Below, in pieces: positions 46,301-55,915 of a DNA stretch of 64,000 nucleotides (position 1 is its first letter; each line of letters opens with the position of its first letter). Both the position numbers and the translations under genes were made by a program. The notes below the pieces were generated by a model, which worked only from the letters and a program-made list of their open reading frames with translations, did no database searches and was not told where the DNA came from. Source of the DNA: a virus; IMG/VR virus record IMGVR_UViG_3300044996_000496, positions 23,579-87,578 of that record, one strand, 5' to 3'.

Positions 46301-46401
46301 TAAGAACTTTTGTTAACTCCGCATCACTTGGTGACCTGTCTGTACTAACTCCGTTTCCACCATGTGGTCCGCTTGGTTCCGTTGATGCTGAGTATGAATA
46401 A
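40357..46401 (+). CDS. Giant tail-tip protein with N-terminal PA14 domain
   Basis: 2014 residues. Residues about 25-190 show a PA14-like beta barrel: 'RVYNGTEFAGSDL', 'WLGYFYAKYSGAYTFFLTCSD' and 'LTEGTWYPIRVDFKKFYESD', the 'g.ytF.l.sdDg..l..dg......l..G..ypi.v.y.e' order, although the usual Asp-Asp is changed to Asp-Ser. PA14 domains commonly bind glycans. The rest is beta-rich, with an 'IADFYGVITGFTDDGYAKFLP' stretch like hub proteins (about 570-600), a 'IIVYEPSIISDEQADAIANA' helix (about 1125), and 'PGMPDLELDDCVYV' as in baseplate hub domains. GGATGGG precedes ATG 40357. It is probably a hub plus receptor-contact protein. Confidence 0.65.
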   Translation: MKYVASSDEVNKIHVARRKVPIFKIEYFDSPYMVPSRGMEMRVYNGTEFAGSDLSFVGYDNILSHDWSKNGPPGTAYSYCVQWLGYFYAKYSGAYTFFLTCSDSARICMSTSQSVHPSGLQAGDILSMQMVHNAMESMSSRDDSWERHIDPYTYKASIVLTEGTWYPIRVDFKKFYESDNNGLGTIVVQYIEPRYVANSSGEYSDNEPCAFYDVANEICNAVGSNAIACSGAHWGIDCFYGELHNGQGTTVSGHLFPVIHKKILSAGVVNYGNGDGWRNAADSMVDFIQPVELGDIIAAQGNKRTGEVSQYLVTIPLGTNSSSSYFFDGSADNFFSTKLGTYIRKNRLVKIYSSYQTKCNNYSAGTCSLGYDLTASGLWWSKNLCSNGGNNICPHSTPTDNDWVGVFTGVISDFRINRSDSTITLVCDDFMSFIQTSINENYPNIASYAAGGGVTGDTLFLHNKFNSFRPNGELQRYSRDVVNAYDGWPVGDAIRDILTKCGIDPTLQYGRKKIINVDGTYSWGDYFIESNKYVLSAPKNFGYGDSTVIADEKEKKDDKYIWGSDFGSYLNDIYGRIADFYGVITGFTDDGYAKFLPYNVSKILHPSQIGWDKSSGASLTTDINAYRGAYLNLGSSDDWASVNFNGSSMDLIMTLVSGNVHNKFNLIHDMLLSTQYSSFNSVFRNRGGYGKMGVDFDYLHVGHIIGHHKYSRNRSSDSQVSVSGMTYYCYFIPKVTMEINSLSMFCESAFRNKNIGMNVNISIGHSYYGAGHSSPTAPLFYVHPAFRNGKHTIISNWDPFATDVVSGRTSFVLTKEFDFPYTISGNQTYLIEFKTDDIVAYGTPLTDSDIGFYKYQIPLDGIKTRFWFSDSYNDSGIAHIMNTYLHVSDGGECVGFMGAADTTIGDMGYMDSTTIHKNESTVATQSMPDIAFLGSNINSLVRVWAVRDGTTVFDKYVCPIIPSGLVGEWGLMRYFLDGEDIGFYGSNPTVFPISAMDLVGQNEYGSINSYGNYTLYVSGGNGYCNIEGVRIFEIDTDSPLHEFNTYGRNADLFELDVNASTSDLRNDVIVVGGEKGAVINEAINRTLNSNNPRIRYYFSRITDISSIYDLNHRDNIGLRKPIIVYEPSIISDEQADAIANAVIQKYSKSIKDLQFVIPGMPDLELDDCVYVNDSHTGILSHNGKRQWVLGISDEIKNGSFITTIESSSSKRWNSVEFKDPPDSSLFGRNCVVNVKLTDDTGLVRISGNGFGPVYDPYESEGTSYWHVGDLDAWTRQLMGSFNVVIPGEYLIYVIPMIDIKNSDFSHIENTNFSSMSTEIPVAYLRPGKNPSSEMEWFYLGPGSYEVYWDGVDYSGVTHGFYSMSALAKEEDMALNLTDSPVYCHDGSYCIVFKRRNIGEYSYANEKGDTIVSSRLNSLYNDSDYGVQTQDGGNTHSCFWDIVKGPGIRLEVITYRDDDVPGIQLNNNVFPHSYGYRSHGWHDVFTSDLTLGLAIQNDFWNKLSSHGDKSYIEFHESDNGGRGLKIAFYPSVSGNLDLGNKRLMACAVKNQFWRATWMLPETKYSMDKDSNLRWQGSDPGVEDRCKALSFHGHPAHCVGPIVPIVGDSIGGDDGRDRENVWRRLTYGHMTLWSDAHPMNNLTNDSGYMPKYPLVYLADGGSSVSHTDPIYNSYVGSVFEGLEGLGDYAARGILSLKSPLNEFDVDELGKIEMLEFQPIGSVSLYIDINQDAFKLDGDKKLAKFSMSKYMTPDRMFPSNSDDINSKELMEFFSSLSDPNSAGVWPKSVLFANAFWLKISMWDRSGRSILLASGSHVAQYLDNTDMRYKFIAFNDCGFVNREVIGNAKYNMMFVNGEVLNEHSDNDDHTFWYYGKTEFAKTNEFYIRAFWSPVGDRIWWEDYSKFSSKVVAGGAWGFDSIWESISKDPENYPITTSGFVWVDTIKLVTELKDGDSVSGTGATIDRMPNGAIKCKLFKMYYLISNLRTFVNSASLGDLSVLTPFPPCGPLGSVDAEYE

Positions 46402-46454
46402 CTTGTATATAGAGATAGGTAAGTAGGAGCGGTTTTTCCATAGGAGTGGTTTAA

Positions 46455-49400
46455 GTGCCTCGCAAGCGTCAAATAGACGAAATTAAAAGAATAATCACAG
46501 AAAATAATACTAGGCTTGGTAATATTGTGCCAGGAAAGCAAAGATGGACTTCAAAAGAGCCATCTAATATGGATACGGGTTATCAAGTAGACCAAAATCA
46601 AGGGGCCAATTTTTCGTGGTCTGTCTTGTATATTGATGAAAATATCGTAAGATGTTCAAGCTATTACCCAATTCCAATAGGTAGCAATGGAACGTGTATA
46701 GGCAGTGGTTCGCAGGATCCAACGGCTAGCGGATGTTACGAGGCATGTTGGCAAAAAGATGGACTTTGTATATTTGGCAATAGACCATCTATGTGGGGTA
46801 ATCCCACTCTTGGAGAACTAATAGCATCTGGATTTTCTCCAAATGATATGTATTTATTTGATGAGCTTGATATTTTAAGAAGTAGCGATATTAAATATAA
46901 AGTAATAACGTCAACAAATGGCGATTTTATAGATTCGCATATTCCACAAAATAGAAATGTTAGATATTCAACAGATATAAGAAGATCAGAGAATGGCACA
47001 GTAAAATTTGGAATAAAAACTTATGGAGAATCGGCGTGGAGAGTAGAGGTTAATGGTTTAATTGTGGCCAACAGTACGTCAAGGGTTGGAGAGGACTCTG
47101 AGGTTGAGTTTTTTGTTGGATCTGGATCTTGGTACTCTGTTGATATTTATTATGTAGCAAAACACTATTATGAGGCATCTAATAGAATTGAGATATATGG
47201 TGACATACTATCTCAAATTGATCACTTTAGATTTCCAGCTGATTTAAGCGCTCCATATGATCTTGCGGCAACGCAAGGGACAATGGACAAAGCCATACAG
47301 CTAAACTGGGATTCTGACTACGTTGGGCCTAATGCATATACCGCAATTTTTGTTTCTGGAAGCGTTGATCAGGCTACAAATTTTCCAAATTGGGAATTAA
47401 TTGATCTTGTTCCACTTAGTATTTTTAGCTATATTGATGACAACCTGTATGATGGTGAAATTAGATATTATAGATTAAGACATTTAAATTTAAATGGAGA
47501 TGTTTCCGATTTTTCTGATGTAATTTCTGGATATTCACGCTCTATAGTTTCTGCAAAATTAAAAACTGTATCCGTTGTTGCAAATGATGATAGCACCAGG
47601 AATACGATCTATGGAAGACCAAATGGTACATTTGCTTCAACTGACACAATTACGATAACAATGCAATCCAATGTTCCGCTGTCACAGCAGCCGGATGTGT
47701 GGCTGTATACACAAAATGGAATTGGTGGGCAAATTTCTACATTGGCTACATATGTATCGCAAACTGGAGTTGGGTATATGGAAACAACATATACCCTTGA
47801 TTTATCATATTTGTCAAGCGCGAATGATGGATTAGCTTTTGTAGTTGCGTCTGGTTCAACCTTGGATTCAATGGTAAATTGGAATGTATCTAATGCGAAT
47901 GTTGGTATTTTATTTGACGCACCAAATGGATTGTTAACTATTGACAATCTTGGGCCGACTTCTTCAACTGGTGGAGCACCTGAAATAGAGCTTTTAACCG
48001 GATATTGGCAAGAAGGCTCTGGTCTTCCAATCGCAATTGATAGAAACGTTACTATACAACCAACAAGAAATCAAGTTACTGGTAGACCCAATGTAATAGA
48101 CAATGAAACTATTTCTCCATTTTTCCATGGTGATCTTTATCAGGCTAGGTTTTTGAACTCTGGTACTGGTGGGCCAATTGGTGATTGGTCGGATTGGGAG
48201 CCATATTCGGAAGGTTCGATTAGGGCGTGGATTTTACCAGATAGTGATGAGCCAGAGATTTCTGGTAATCTTGTTTATGTTTATGCTCAATTTAGGGATA
48301 GAGTATACAATACACATGATCCAGTTTATGCAAGTGTTGTTATAGATACCGTTGCTCCTGCGGCTCCAACTGGGCTTGTTGCGTCTGGCGGCTTGAATGT
48401 AGTTGACGTTAACTTTATTAAAAACTCAGAGCCGGACATGTATGCATATTATATTTATGCCAGTGATGATTCTGCTGTGGATGGAGGTGGTGATTTTATA
48501 TCTGTATTAACTGGTTATCCAAAAATTGCTATGCAGCCTGGATCAACCTCATCTCGTGTTCATTTTATCGATTTTGTTCCTGGTAATACAATAAGATATT
48601 ATCAAGTTAGTGCTGTTGATTACTATTACAACGAGAGTGCTCGAAGTGTGGTCGCAAGCGGTAGCACTGCGGATACCGTTCCCCCGGCTACTCCATCTTG
48701 GGCCATAACGGATCCGTTGATAAGTTGGGTTGAAATAGACCTGGACTCTCAGACCCAGGTATCTTATATACAAGCAACATGGATAGCAAACGCTGAAAGC
48801 GATCTTAAGGGCTATAAATTTGAGTATAAACCATCAACTGGTGACGGGTGGAGCCAGCTTGATGTTGACGTAGATGGAACAGTAGCTACTGTTGAAGTAA
48901 CTCCTGGTTTAATTTATTATTGTAGAGTTAAAGCATATGATACATTGGGTAACATAAGCGATCCGAGCAGTGAGTTAAATATATTGGCGTCCGGGGATGT
49001 TACGCCTCCTGGCGAGTGTGTCAATTTAGAGTTATCATCGGCTGTTTCCATAAGCCCAGAGGGATTTTTGACAAGCACTATTTCTGCTCTATGGGACTCT
49101 CCTCCAGATAATGATATCAAGGGTTATTATGCAGAATTGTCTGTTAGTGGCGCAATTAGTACATATGGGTGGAACAGGGTTGTTGTTGATCATGTTAATG
49201 GTGTTACAGCTGATTATGGGTGTACTTTTCAAAACTTGGAGTCTGATACGGTTTATGTAGTCCGAGTTGCCGCCTTTGATCTTGTTGGTAACGTGGGTCC
49301 GTTTATTTCTGGTTATGCTTATGGTGGTAGGGATTACAATCCTCCGGTTAGACCAACTGGATTATCTGCTGATAGTCTGTATAATCAAGCTTGGCTTACC

Positions 49401-52400
49401 TGGGATGATAATTATGAGGTTGATTTATTTAAGTATTATGTGCTTAGATCCGATTCTCTCACCGTTCCATATGTAACTAGTGGATTTTTAATTCAAGCAT
49501 GTGAACAGGGTGATGGAGAAGTTTATATAGACGTTATTAGTGATGCTGCCGTTGTTGCTGGCAGAATGTTGTCCATTTCTCCAGATACAACAAATGAAGA
49601 TAATATTATAGTTAGTGGATATAATTCTACTACTGGTCTTACTGGATTATCTAATTTTGTTAAATATAGTCATAATACAAATATTCCTATAAGAATTTAT
49701 GATATTCGTTCTTCTGTTTATGCTTCTTATTTTATTGATTCTACTACCTCTACTAGATATTATTGTGTTTGTGCAGTTGATAAGAGTAGTAATATAAGCC
49801 GTAAATCTAATGATGATGGTGCATGGGTATCGTGTACCCCAGTTACTATTATTGACACATCTTTGGATATTGGATTTTTGCAATATCAAACAACAATTAA
49901 TATGTTGAAAAATGGTAGTTTTGAAATAGGTTCAGGCACTCTCGATGCTGATAAGAGGGATATATTTTGGAGTGATTATTGTGGAACTCCAACAACAGAG
50001 GATATTAAAACTGATTTTGGTATTGATGCTGCTTTCGGAAGAACTGTCGCAAAATTAGACAATGGAGATGGGTATTATCAGATAGTTCAAATACAGGGCG
50101 ATACTCCATATGTTCTATCTTTTTATGGGTGCTCTTCGGCTGGTTCTGGAACGTCTAAGGCTAGTATGTATCTTTATTATTCTTTAGACGGCTCGTCTTG
50201 GGATTTTAAGGCGGCATATTTAACTGATGCTTTAGTTCATTATGCTGGTGGATTTGATAGATTTATAATATATGATGAGGTTACGAGCGGTGGATACGTA
50301 AGCGCATCATATCATCGTTATGCCAAAATTATAGTTAGTGGTTATAATACAACTGGTGGATCTAGATATGCAATGATTGATGGAATTATGTTTCAAGCAG
50401 GAAACAATGTTACTCAATATATTGATTACTCGGATGAATTTGTATTAGGCACTGAGTGTATTACTGGAGTTGAAATTACATCTGGATCAATTACTGCTCC
50501 AAAAATAGCTGCCGATAGTGTTTTGGCAAAACATATTTTGGCTGGACAAATTGGAACCTATCATCTTACTGCAGCTATGAAGCCAATGTATTTTAATTTT
50601 GGAATTATTCCAAACTGGCTTGGTACAAGAAACACTCTTGGTATAACATGGTCTGGTGGAAAAGTTTTATTACCTTCAGGCGCAGGCGCTCCTGGGAATA
50701 CTGCAGCTACATGTTATATTGAGAATACTGTTCCATCTGGAAATTGGTTATTTAGTTCCCCAACTGGTCTTGGTAGTAAGGTTTATTATCCATATTTAGA
50801 GTATGATGCTGTTACTAGTACAAGTAATGGATTTATTGGAGAACCAATAAATGGTCACACTGCATATATAAGAATAACTGACGTTTTATCAAACACTATT
50901 TCAAATTATGGTGTTAGTCCACAAAAACGTTTACTTGGTTATATAGAAGTTTTTGAGAACGCAAACACTGAAATGACATTTAAAACAGTTTATGCAGGAA
51001 CCACTATAGATGGCAGGGGAATTAGTGCTTTAAGTATTAACGGTGTATCGATATCATCAGACACGTTAACCAGTAGGCACATTCAGGCTTACTCAATTAG
51101 TGGGTATCATCTTAGTGCAGATGTGCTTACAGCTGATAGAATAATAAGTATTATAAACGCTCATGCGACTTATGTTATATCAGGTAATCGTGTTGAAGGG
51201 CTTGGTGACCAAGATCCACCAGACTTTGAAACACCATTTTCATTTACCGCAACTGCACAGTCTGATGGATCTATTAAACTAAGCTGGGTTGCCGCTACCG
51301 ACAGCGACAGCGGTTTAGACGGATATAAAATATGGAGAATAGAAGGGTCTTCTCATGCGTCGGACTGGACGCTTTCTTCTCTTGTTGCCGATGTTAAAGC
51401 AGAATCTGCCGTCAATCCATACGAATACTGGGACGATAGCGCAGAACTTGTCCAAGGACAAGCTTATACGTATTGGGTTAGTGCATACGATAAAAATGGG
51501 AACGAGACAACTCCACCACAACGTATGACGACTCCATCTACTCCCACTGGAGTAACTGTTAACGACACTACTGCTCCAGGAATTGTTACGAAACCCGATG
51601 GAACCGCTGGATTTGAGTATGCTGGTGGTATTGGTAGAATTATTCTTCGATGGAGAATGCCATCCGATAAAGATATTGCATATGTTAAAATAGAACGATA
51701 TCCAGGCACCGGATCTTTTACCGATATTGCTCACGTTACTGGATGTACGTTTACTGATTTTATATCTAATGTTTCTGAGGCCACTGCTGCAACGTATCAA
51801 TATAGACTAACAGTGGTTGACGTTGATGGTAACACAAGCTCATCCTCTGTTACAAAAACAACTTCTGGAATGGTTGGTTACGTTCCCGGTGAAGGCGGGG
51901 GGAATCCGTCTCCTCCAACAAAATATTCTACTAATGGTTATGCTCTTGATGGGGATGGCGGCATAACTTTACAATTTGTTGAGCCTACGGACGCAACTAA
52001 AACAAGTATTGAAAGCTATAGAATAAAAGTAGTAGAAAAAAATCTTGGAACCATTGTAAATTCTGGTTTTTATGATTTTTATTATCCATATAATGGATAT
52101 AGTTACTTATCTTATCATATTACTGGATTAAAACCTAAATTTGGATATCCAAGAAATGAGATAAACGATTATTATTATGATTTTAGTATATATTCCATTG
52201 ATACTCAGGGCAATGTTGGGACAACTCCGTTAAATTATACAAATGTTTATGTTTATGATTATAATGTTCATCAGTATTCAACCGTTAATAACTTTAATGC
52301 AGTTATTAGTGGATTTGGAGTGCAACTATCGTGGTCGCACGATCCGACAAAAGTAATTGGAGCATATATACACAGAAAAAATAACGTAGACTCATCAACG

Positions 52401-54896
52401 TATCCAACATGGACTGATAAAGATGTTGTTATTCGCGTAATCGGAAGCGGATATCATGATAATAATCTAAGAAGATTTGATACATCTGATAGATATTATT
52501 CTTATGCTGCGTTTTCGTTTGACAAGTTTGATAACTATAGAACCGTAGTTAGTGGTAACGTTATCGGCACCAGGGGAACCGGAAACAAAACACATGTTAG
52601 ATTTGATAACCATGTTGGTGCCGATGATGTCGCGGGTTGGGCTAGAAATGATGGCACTCCAGCAAACTTTTCATATATTGAGGGCGGAAAGATTTATACT
52701 GGAACCGTTACTGCCGATAGAATGTCAATTATGTCAAGAAAATATACATCGAATATGGCTTATGATATTATTGTTTTTAATTTTGGATTTCCCGCTGTTC
52801 AATATATTAGATTGCGTTCATTTATTGGTAATGCCTCAAGTGGGTTAACGAACGCATGGATATGGATACACGGAGAGCCTGATCCAATATCGGTTTCTAG
52901 CATACCGTGGAGTACTGGTTTATCGACCGCGTATCCGTTATCGAACTTTTCTTCTGATGGTAATATTGTATATATTTATTACTATATTCCAGGTGTTACC
53001 AATGAAGAAAAATTTGTTTTAAAAACGAAAACGGAGCATGATGCAATTGTTGCTTTAGATATGAACGGTAGTGCATGTGATGATTATTTATTGCTATTAA
53101 TAGCAGATATTTCTAATATTAGTAATATACATTATACTGCACCGTATGGCAATGGAACGGATATTGATGGTGCGTGGCTAAGAACTGGTGAAATTGATGC
53201 GAATAGATTTAAAGCAGATTCTATATCTGTTAATAAATTGCTTATAGGTTCTACTGCGAATTTGTTAAATGAGTATCAGTCAGTATTTGAGAGTTTACCG
53301 TCTGGATGGCAGGGATATCTTACTTGGCCCGGAAAGGATGGTGTAGATAGTTCTATTGGAGATTTTATTGTTAACGAAGATACGGCAACTAGTTCTACTT
53401 CGATTATAGGTAAAAAATCAGCATATATGAAAATTAAAAAAAGTGGTGAAGGAAGTAGAACAATTGCATTTTTAACTAAAAATAATGATCCCAATAGCGC
53501 AACGTATACGCAATGGTACTTTAATGATCCAAATCCTACGTTAGTATCTGATATTTCCATTGAACCCGGAACGGCTGATAAAAGATATGTTTTGTCAGCA
53601 TATATTAAAATTAAAACTCCATTTGCCCCTGGGTCAACAACACCTAATGAGTTACAGGCGTATGTTGGAATTCAGTTTTACAAAGCAAATGGGAGTAAAT
53701 CGACTGGATTTATTACTAGTTATGTAAATTATAGCGCATATCCAAATAAATGGCAACGTACCAGTGTAGTTTGTAATAATATTCCGTATGATGTCACTAG
53801 TGCTAGGATTTATCTTGGGGCCTATGGTGGTGGGCATCTCGTAGTGCAAACTCCCAATGCTGAGGTATTTTTTGACGCTATACAGCTTGAGTATGTAGGC
53901 AGTTCTGGAGAGAAGAGTGAACCTGGGCCTTTTATGCCTCCGTCTGCAACGTATATTGATGGAAGCGGAATTAGAACTGGTAGAGTAGATGCAAATCTTG
54001 TTAGTATTAGAGGGAATACTTTTAATGAAGATTACCCTGTAATTATAGGTAAAGTAAATTCTGGTGAGGATACTGGTCTTGATAAATCTGGACTTATTTT
54101 AATAGGAAAGTGGGACTCTGCTCAAACTCCTGGCAGTGTTTCAGTCCCACCGTCTGGCGGAATGCTTGTTGCCCATGGCGATAGTGCAACGCTAGTTAGT
54201 AATCAAGGATTTTTTAGAATAGATGATACCGGAGTTATTAGGCATTATAAAACGTATACCGCTAGGCATGAATGTGGAATATTGGATGCATATGGAACAG
54301 GAACTGGAACATCATATTTTGGTTCTTTGTTAAGCTATATAAGTGATGTATCTATATTTCAAACTTATTGGGTTCCAAGCGGAGGCGCAAAAACAACCTG
54401 GGGATCATCTATTGGAGATGGCGACCATAATCTTTATGCTCCCAAGTATGTAGTTGATTTTCTTGAATCGTTAAGTAATTCAGATAGAGTTAAATACATT
54501 AGGGTATCAGCTGGTGATATCAATATAATGCCAGCTGGTTCATCGTCTAATCAAGTTTCTGATACATTAGGTAAAATGGCAATTTGTAGTGGCGGGCCTG
54601 GAGCCGGATATGGATACTTTGTTCATAATAGTCGATATATTAGTTATTCTAATTTAAGAACAGTTTGCGGGTTGAGCTTGAGCAGCTATCTAGGCTCTAG
54701 TAATTTTTTGAGGGTTGACGACACTCATTTTAGAGTAAAAGTAGATGCTTATGTTATGTATTATGACATTAGGGCTGCTGGAACTACTCCAGGGAACTGG
54801 GACGTTGTAACTCCTGGGTATGGTCTTCTCCGTCCGGCGTATGGGTCTCCTGCTCGCGGAGGAATCTTGTCTACCATTGTTAGTATAAATGTTTAG
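46455..54896 (+). CDS. Giant central tail fibre with FN3 and CBM-like domains
   Basis: 2813 residues from GTG 46455. FN3-type domains are recognisable at about residues 258-363, 631-745, 740-850, 850-965, 965-1130, 1580-1690 and 1703-1805, each with 'P..PtgL......v.l.W......di.gY.i' and 'Y.vrv.AvD..GN.S' patterns. Two jelly-roll domains like CBM4/9 modules lie at about 1145-1313 ('NMLKNGSFEIGSGT', 'SFYGCSSAGSG') and 2269-2478. Segments like 'SGSITAPKIAADSVLAKHIL' are typical of phage fibre necks. The protein probably hangs from the tail tip and binds host glycan. It is very rich in Ser-Gly turns. A neighbouring glycosyltransferase follows. Confidence 0.75.
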   Translation: MPRKRQIDEIKRIITENNTRLGNIVPGKQRWTSKEPSNMDTGYQVDQNQGANFSWSVLYIDENIVRCSSYYPIPIGSNGTCIGSGSQDPTASGCYEACWQKDGLCIFGNRPSMWGNPTLGELIASGFSPNDMYLFDELDILRSSDIKYKVITSTNGDFIDSHIPQNRNVRYSTDIRRSENGTVKFGIKTYGESAWRVEVNGLIVANSTSRVGEDSEVEFFVGSGSWYSVDIYYVAKHYYEASNRIEIYGDILSQIDHFRFPADLSAPYDLAATQGTMDKAIQLNWDSDYVGPNAYTAIFVSGSVDQATNFPNWELIDLVPLSIFSYIDDNLYDGEIRYYRLRHLNLNGDVSDFSDVISGYSRSIVSAKLKTVSVVANDDSTRNTIYGRPNGTFASTDTITITMQSNVPLSQQPDVWLYTQNGIGGQISTLATYVSQTGVGYMETTYTLDLSYLSSANDGLAFVVASGSTLDSMVNWNVSNANVGILFDAPNGLLTIDNLGPTSSTGGAPEIELLTGYWQEGSGLPIAIDRNVTIQPTRNQVTGRPNVIDNETISPFFHGDLYQARFLNSGTGGPIGDWSDWEPYSEGSIRAWILPDSDEPEISGNLVYVYAQFRDRVYNTHDPVYASVVIDTVAPAAPTGLVASGGLNVVDVNFIKNSEPDMYAYYIYASDDSAVDGGGDFISVLTGYPKIAMQPGSTSSRVHFIDFVPGNTIRYYQVSAVDYYYNESARSVVASGSTADTVPPATPSWAITDPLISWVEIDLDSQTQVSYIQATWIANAESDLKGYKFEYKPSTGDGWSQLDVDVDGTVATVEVTPGLIYYCRVKAYDTLGNISDPSSELNILASGDVTPPGECVNLELSSAVSISPEGFLTSTISALWDSPPDNDIKGYYAELSVSGAISTYGWNRVVVDHVNGVTADYGCTFQNLESDTVYVVRVAAFDLVGNVGPFISGYAYGGRDYNPPVRPTGLSADSLYNQAWLTWDDNYEVDLFKYYVLRSDSLTVPYVTSGFLIQACEQGDGEVYIDVISDAAVVAGRMLSISPDTTNEDNIIVSGYNSTTGLTGLSNFVKYSHNTNIPIRIYDIRSSVYASYFIDSTTSTRYYCVCAVDKSSNISRKSNDDGAWVSCTPVTIIDTSLDIGFLQYQTTINMLKNGSFEIGSGTLDADKRDIFWSDYCGTPTTEDIKTDFGIDAAFGRTVAKLDNGDGYYQIVQIQGDTPYVLSFYGCSSAGSGTSKASMYLYYSLDGSSWDFKAAYLTDALVHYAGGFDRFIIYDEVTSGGYVSASYHRYAKIIVSGYNTTGGSRYAMIDGIMFQAGNNVTQYIDYSDEFVLGTECITGVEITSGSITAPKIAADSVLAKHILAGQIGTYHLTAAMKPMYFNFGIIPNWLGTRNTLGITWSGGKVLLPSGAGAPGNTAATCYIENTVPSGNWLFSSPTGLGSKVYYPYLEYDAVTSTSNGFIGEPINGHTAYIRITDVLSNTISNYGVSPQKRLLGYIEVFENANTEMTFKTVYAGTTIDGRGISALSINGVSISSDTLTSRHIQAYSISGYHLSADVLTADRIISIINAHATYVISGNRVEGLGDQDPPDFETPFSFTATAQSDGSIKLSWVAATDSDSGLDGYKIWRIEGSSHASDWTLSSLVADVKAESAVNPYEYWDDSAELVQGQAYTYWVSAYDKNGNETTPPQRMTTPSTPTGVTVNDTTAPGIVTKPDGTAGFEYAGGIGRIILRWRMPSDKDIAYVKIERYPGTGSFTDIAHVTGCTFTDFISNVSEATAATYQYRLTVVDVDGNTSSSSVTKTTSGMVGYVPGEGGGNPSPPTKYSTNGYALDGDGGITLQFVEPTDATKTSIESYRIKVVEKNLGTIVNSGFYDFYYPYNGYSYLSYHITGLKPKFGYPRNEINDYYYDFSIYSIDTQGNVGTTPLNYTNVYVYDYNVHQYSTVNNFNAVISGFGVQLSWSHDPTKVIGAYIHRKNNVDSSTYPTWTDKDVVIRVIGSGYHDNNLRRFDTSDRYYSYAAFSFDKFDNYRTVVSGNVIGTRGTGNKTHVRFDNHVGADDVAGWARNDGTPANFSYIEGGKIYTGTVTADRMSIMSRKYTSNMAYDIIVFNFGFPAVQYIRLRSFIGNASSGLTNAWIWIHGEPDPISVSSIPWSTGLSTAYPLSNFSSDGNIVYIYYYIPGVTNEEKFVLKTKTEHDAIVALDMNGSACDDYLLLLIADISNISNIHYTAPYGNGTDIDGAWLRTGEIDANRFKADSISVNKLLIGSTANLLNEYQSVFESLPSGWQGYLTWPGKDGVDSSIGDFIVNEDTATSSTSIIGKKSAYMKIKKSGEGSRTIAFLTKNNDPNSATYTQWYFNDPNPTLVSDISIEPGTADKRYVLSAYIKIKTPFAPGSTTPNELQAYVGIQFYKANGSKSTGFITSYVNYSAYPNKWQRTSVVCNNIPYDVTSARIYLGAYGGGHLVVQTPNAEVFFDAIQLEYVGSSGEKSEPGPFMPPSATYIDGSGIRTGRVDANLVSIRGNTFNEDYPVIIGKVNSGEDTGLDKSGLILIGKWDSAQTPGSVSVPPSGGMLVAHGDSATLVSNQGFFRIDDTGVIRHYKTYTARHECGILDAYGTGTGTSYFGSLLSYISDVSIFQTYWVPSGGAKTTWGSSIGDGDHNLYAPKYVVDFLESLSNSDRVKYIRVSAGDINIMPAGSSSNQVSDTLGKMAICSGGPGAGYGYFVHNSRYISYSNLRTVCGLSLSSYLGSSNFLRVDDTHFRVKVDAYVMYYDIRAAGTTPGNWDVVTPGYGLLRPAYGSPARGGILSTIVSINV

Positions 54897-54911
54897 TATG
54901 GGGGTGATTGA

Positions 54912-55193
54912 GTGGCCACATCGCTAGAAATATCTAGAATAAATGAATTTATTGGGCGAATTGTGTATTTAAGTTCCCAAATAGAGGAACTAGAGTCCCT
55001 TGCCTCAACCATAGGTTGTCGATATGATTTTATAGTTTCTGGACTTGATTCTTATATTAGTGCAGAAACGTGGAACAATGTTCTTGGAGAAGATTCTGTT
55101 ATCATATCTGGCGGGGTTGACATTGCAAAGGAGCTTCCAGACTTAATTTCAGGGTGGAGAGCTAGAATGTCTGCGGTTGTAGAGAGTATATAA
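54912..55193 (+). CDS. Small hypothetical protein after tail fibre
   Basis: 93 residues: an N-terminal helix with heptad character ('INEFIGRIVYLSSQIEELES') and an Asp/Gly-rich end. GTG 54912 follows a GGGGGTGA site. It could be a fibre-associated or assembly protein; no family recognised. Confidence 0.5.
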   Translation: MATSLEISRINEFIGRIVYLSSQIEELESLASTIGCRYDFIVSGLDSYISAETWNNVLGEDSVIISGGVDIAKELPDLISGWRARMSAVVESI

Positions 55194-55195
55194 TT

Positions 55196-55915
55196 ATGAA
55201 ATATTCAATAATAATGTTAATTCATGATAATGTGGTTACAACTCGTAATTCTATTGAAAGAATTCACGAATATGGAGATCATCCAGACTCAGAATTATTC
55301 TTAATTTTTAATGGTGTTGGTGAAAGAATGCGTTCTGTTGTTATGGAAAATATTCCAGAATTTGTTTTTTGTAAAAATGTTAATATAATTGATAATAAAG
55401 AAAATATTGGGGTTATTGCAAGGAATCAGGCAATAGATCAATGTTCTGGTGATTATATAGTTTTTATTGATAATGATGTTTATGTTCAACCGGGATTTTT
55501 GATTAAGTTAGAAAGATTTTTTCAGTATGCTGGAGTTGGGTTTGTTAGTGCCCATGGTTGGAGGGCCAGAGTTATATCCGATGAATTTCAATTGTATAAA
55601 GACGATAAGTTAGAAAAGGGATCGGCAATAGATGTAGGATCCTGCTCTCTTGCGATGTATAGTATAGATAATAGAAATTTGTTAAAATTACCTGTGACAT
55701 TTTTGCAGTACGGAAGTGATGATATTTATATTTCGTTTAGATTATTAGAACATGGTTATAGTGGCATATTATCAACATGGAATAATATAGCTATTCATGT
55801 TGGACAAGCTTATGGTGGCATAAATTGTGGCAAGCTATATGAATCAAATTATTCAATCACAAAACGTGAATTTATGCCAAAAGTAAATTTACTTAAATTT
55901 GGAGGTAAAGAGTAA
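55196..55915 (+). CDS. GT2 family glycosyltransferase next to the tail fibre
   Basis: 239 residues, GT-A fold. 'YSIIMLIHDNVVTTRNSIE' opening, 'ENIGVIARNQAIDQCSGDYIVFIDNDV' with the 'N.G...arN.gi....g.yi.flDnD' motif and the 'DND' metal site near residue 98, then 'YGSDDIYISFRLLEHGY' as the acidic acceptor motif. It lies right behind the giant fibre and its small partner, and the next gene's start overlaps its stop, so it belongs to the virion operon. It likely modifies a tail protein. The sugar is not known. Confidence 0.85.
   Translation: MKYSIIMLIHDNVVTTRNSIERIHEYGDHPDSELFLIFNGVGERMRSVVMENIPEFVFCKNVNIIDNKENIGVIARNQAIDQCSGDYIVFIDNDVYVQPGFLIKLERFFQYAGVGFVSAHGWRARVISDEFQLYKDDKLEKGSAIDVGSCSLAMYSIDNRNLLKLPVTFLQYGSDDIYISFRLLEHGYSGILSTWNNIAIHVGQAYGGINCGKLYESNYSITKREFMPKVNLLKFGGKE

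Noticed and set aside
51315-51800. Long open frame antisense to the tail fibre
   Set aside because: It mirrors the Ser/Gly codon bias of the fibre gene, has no ribosome site and low-complexity Ser/Asn/Arg composition; a shadow.
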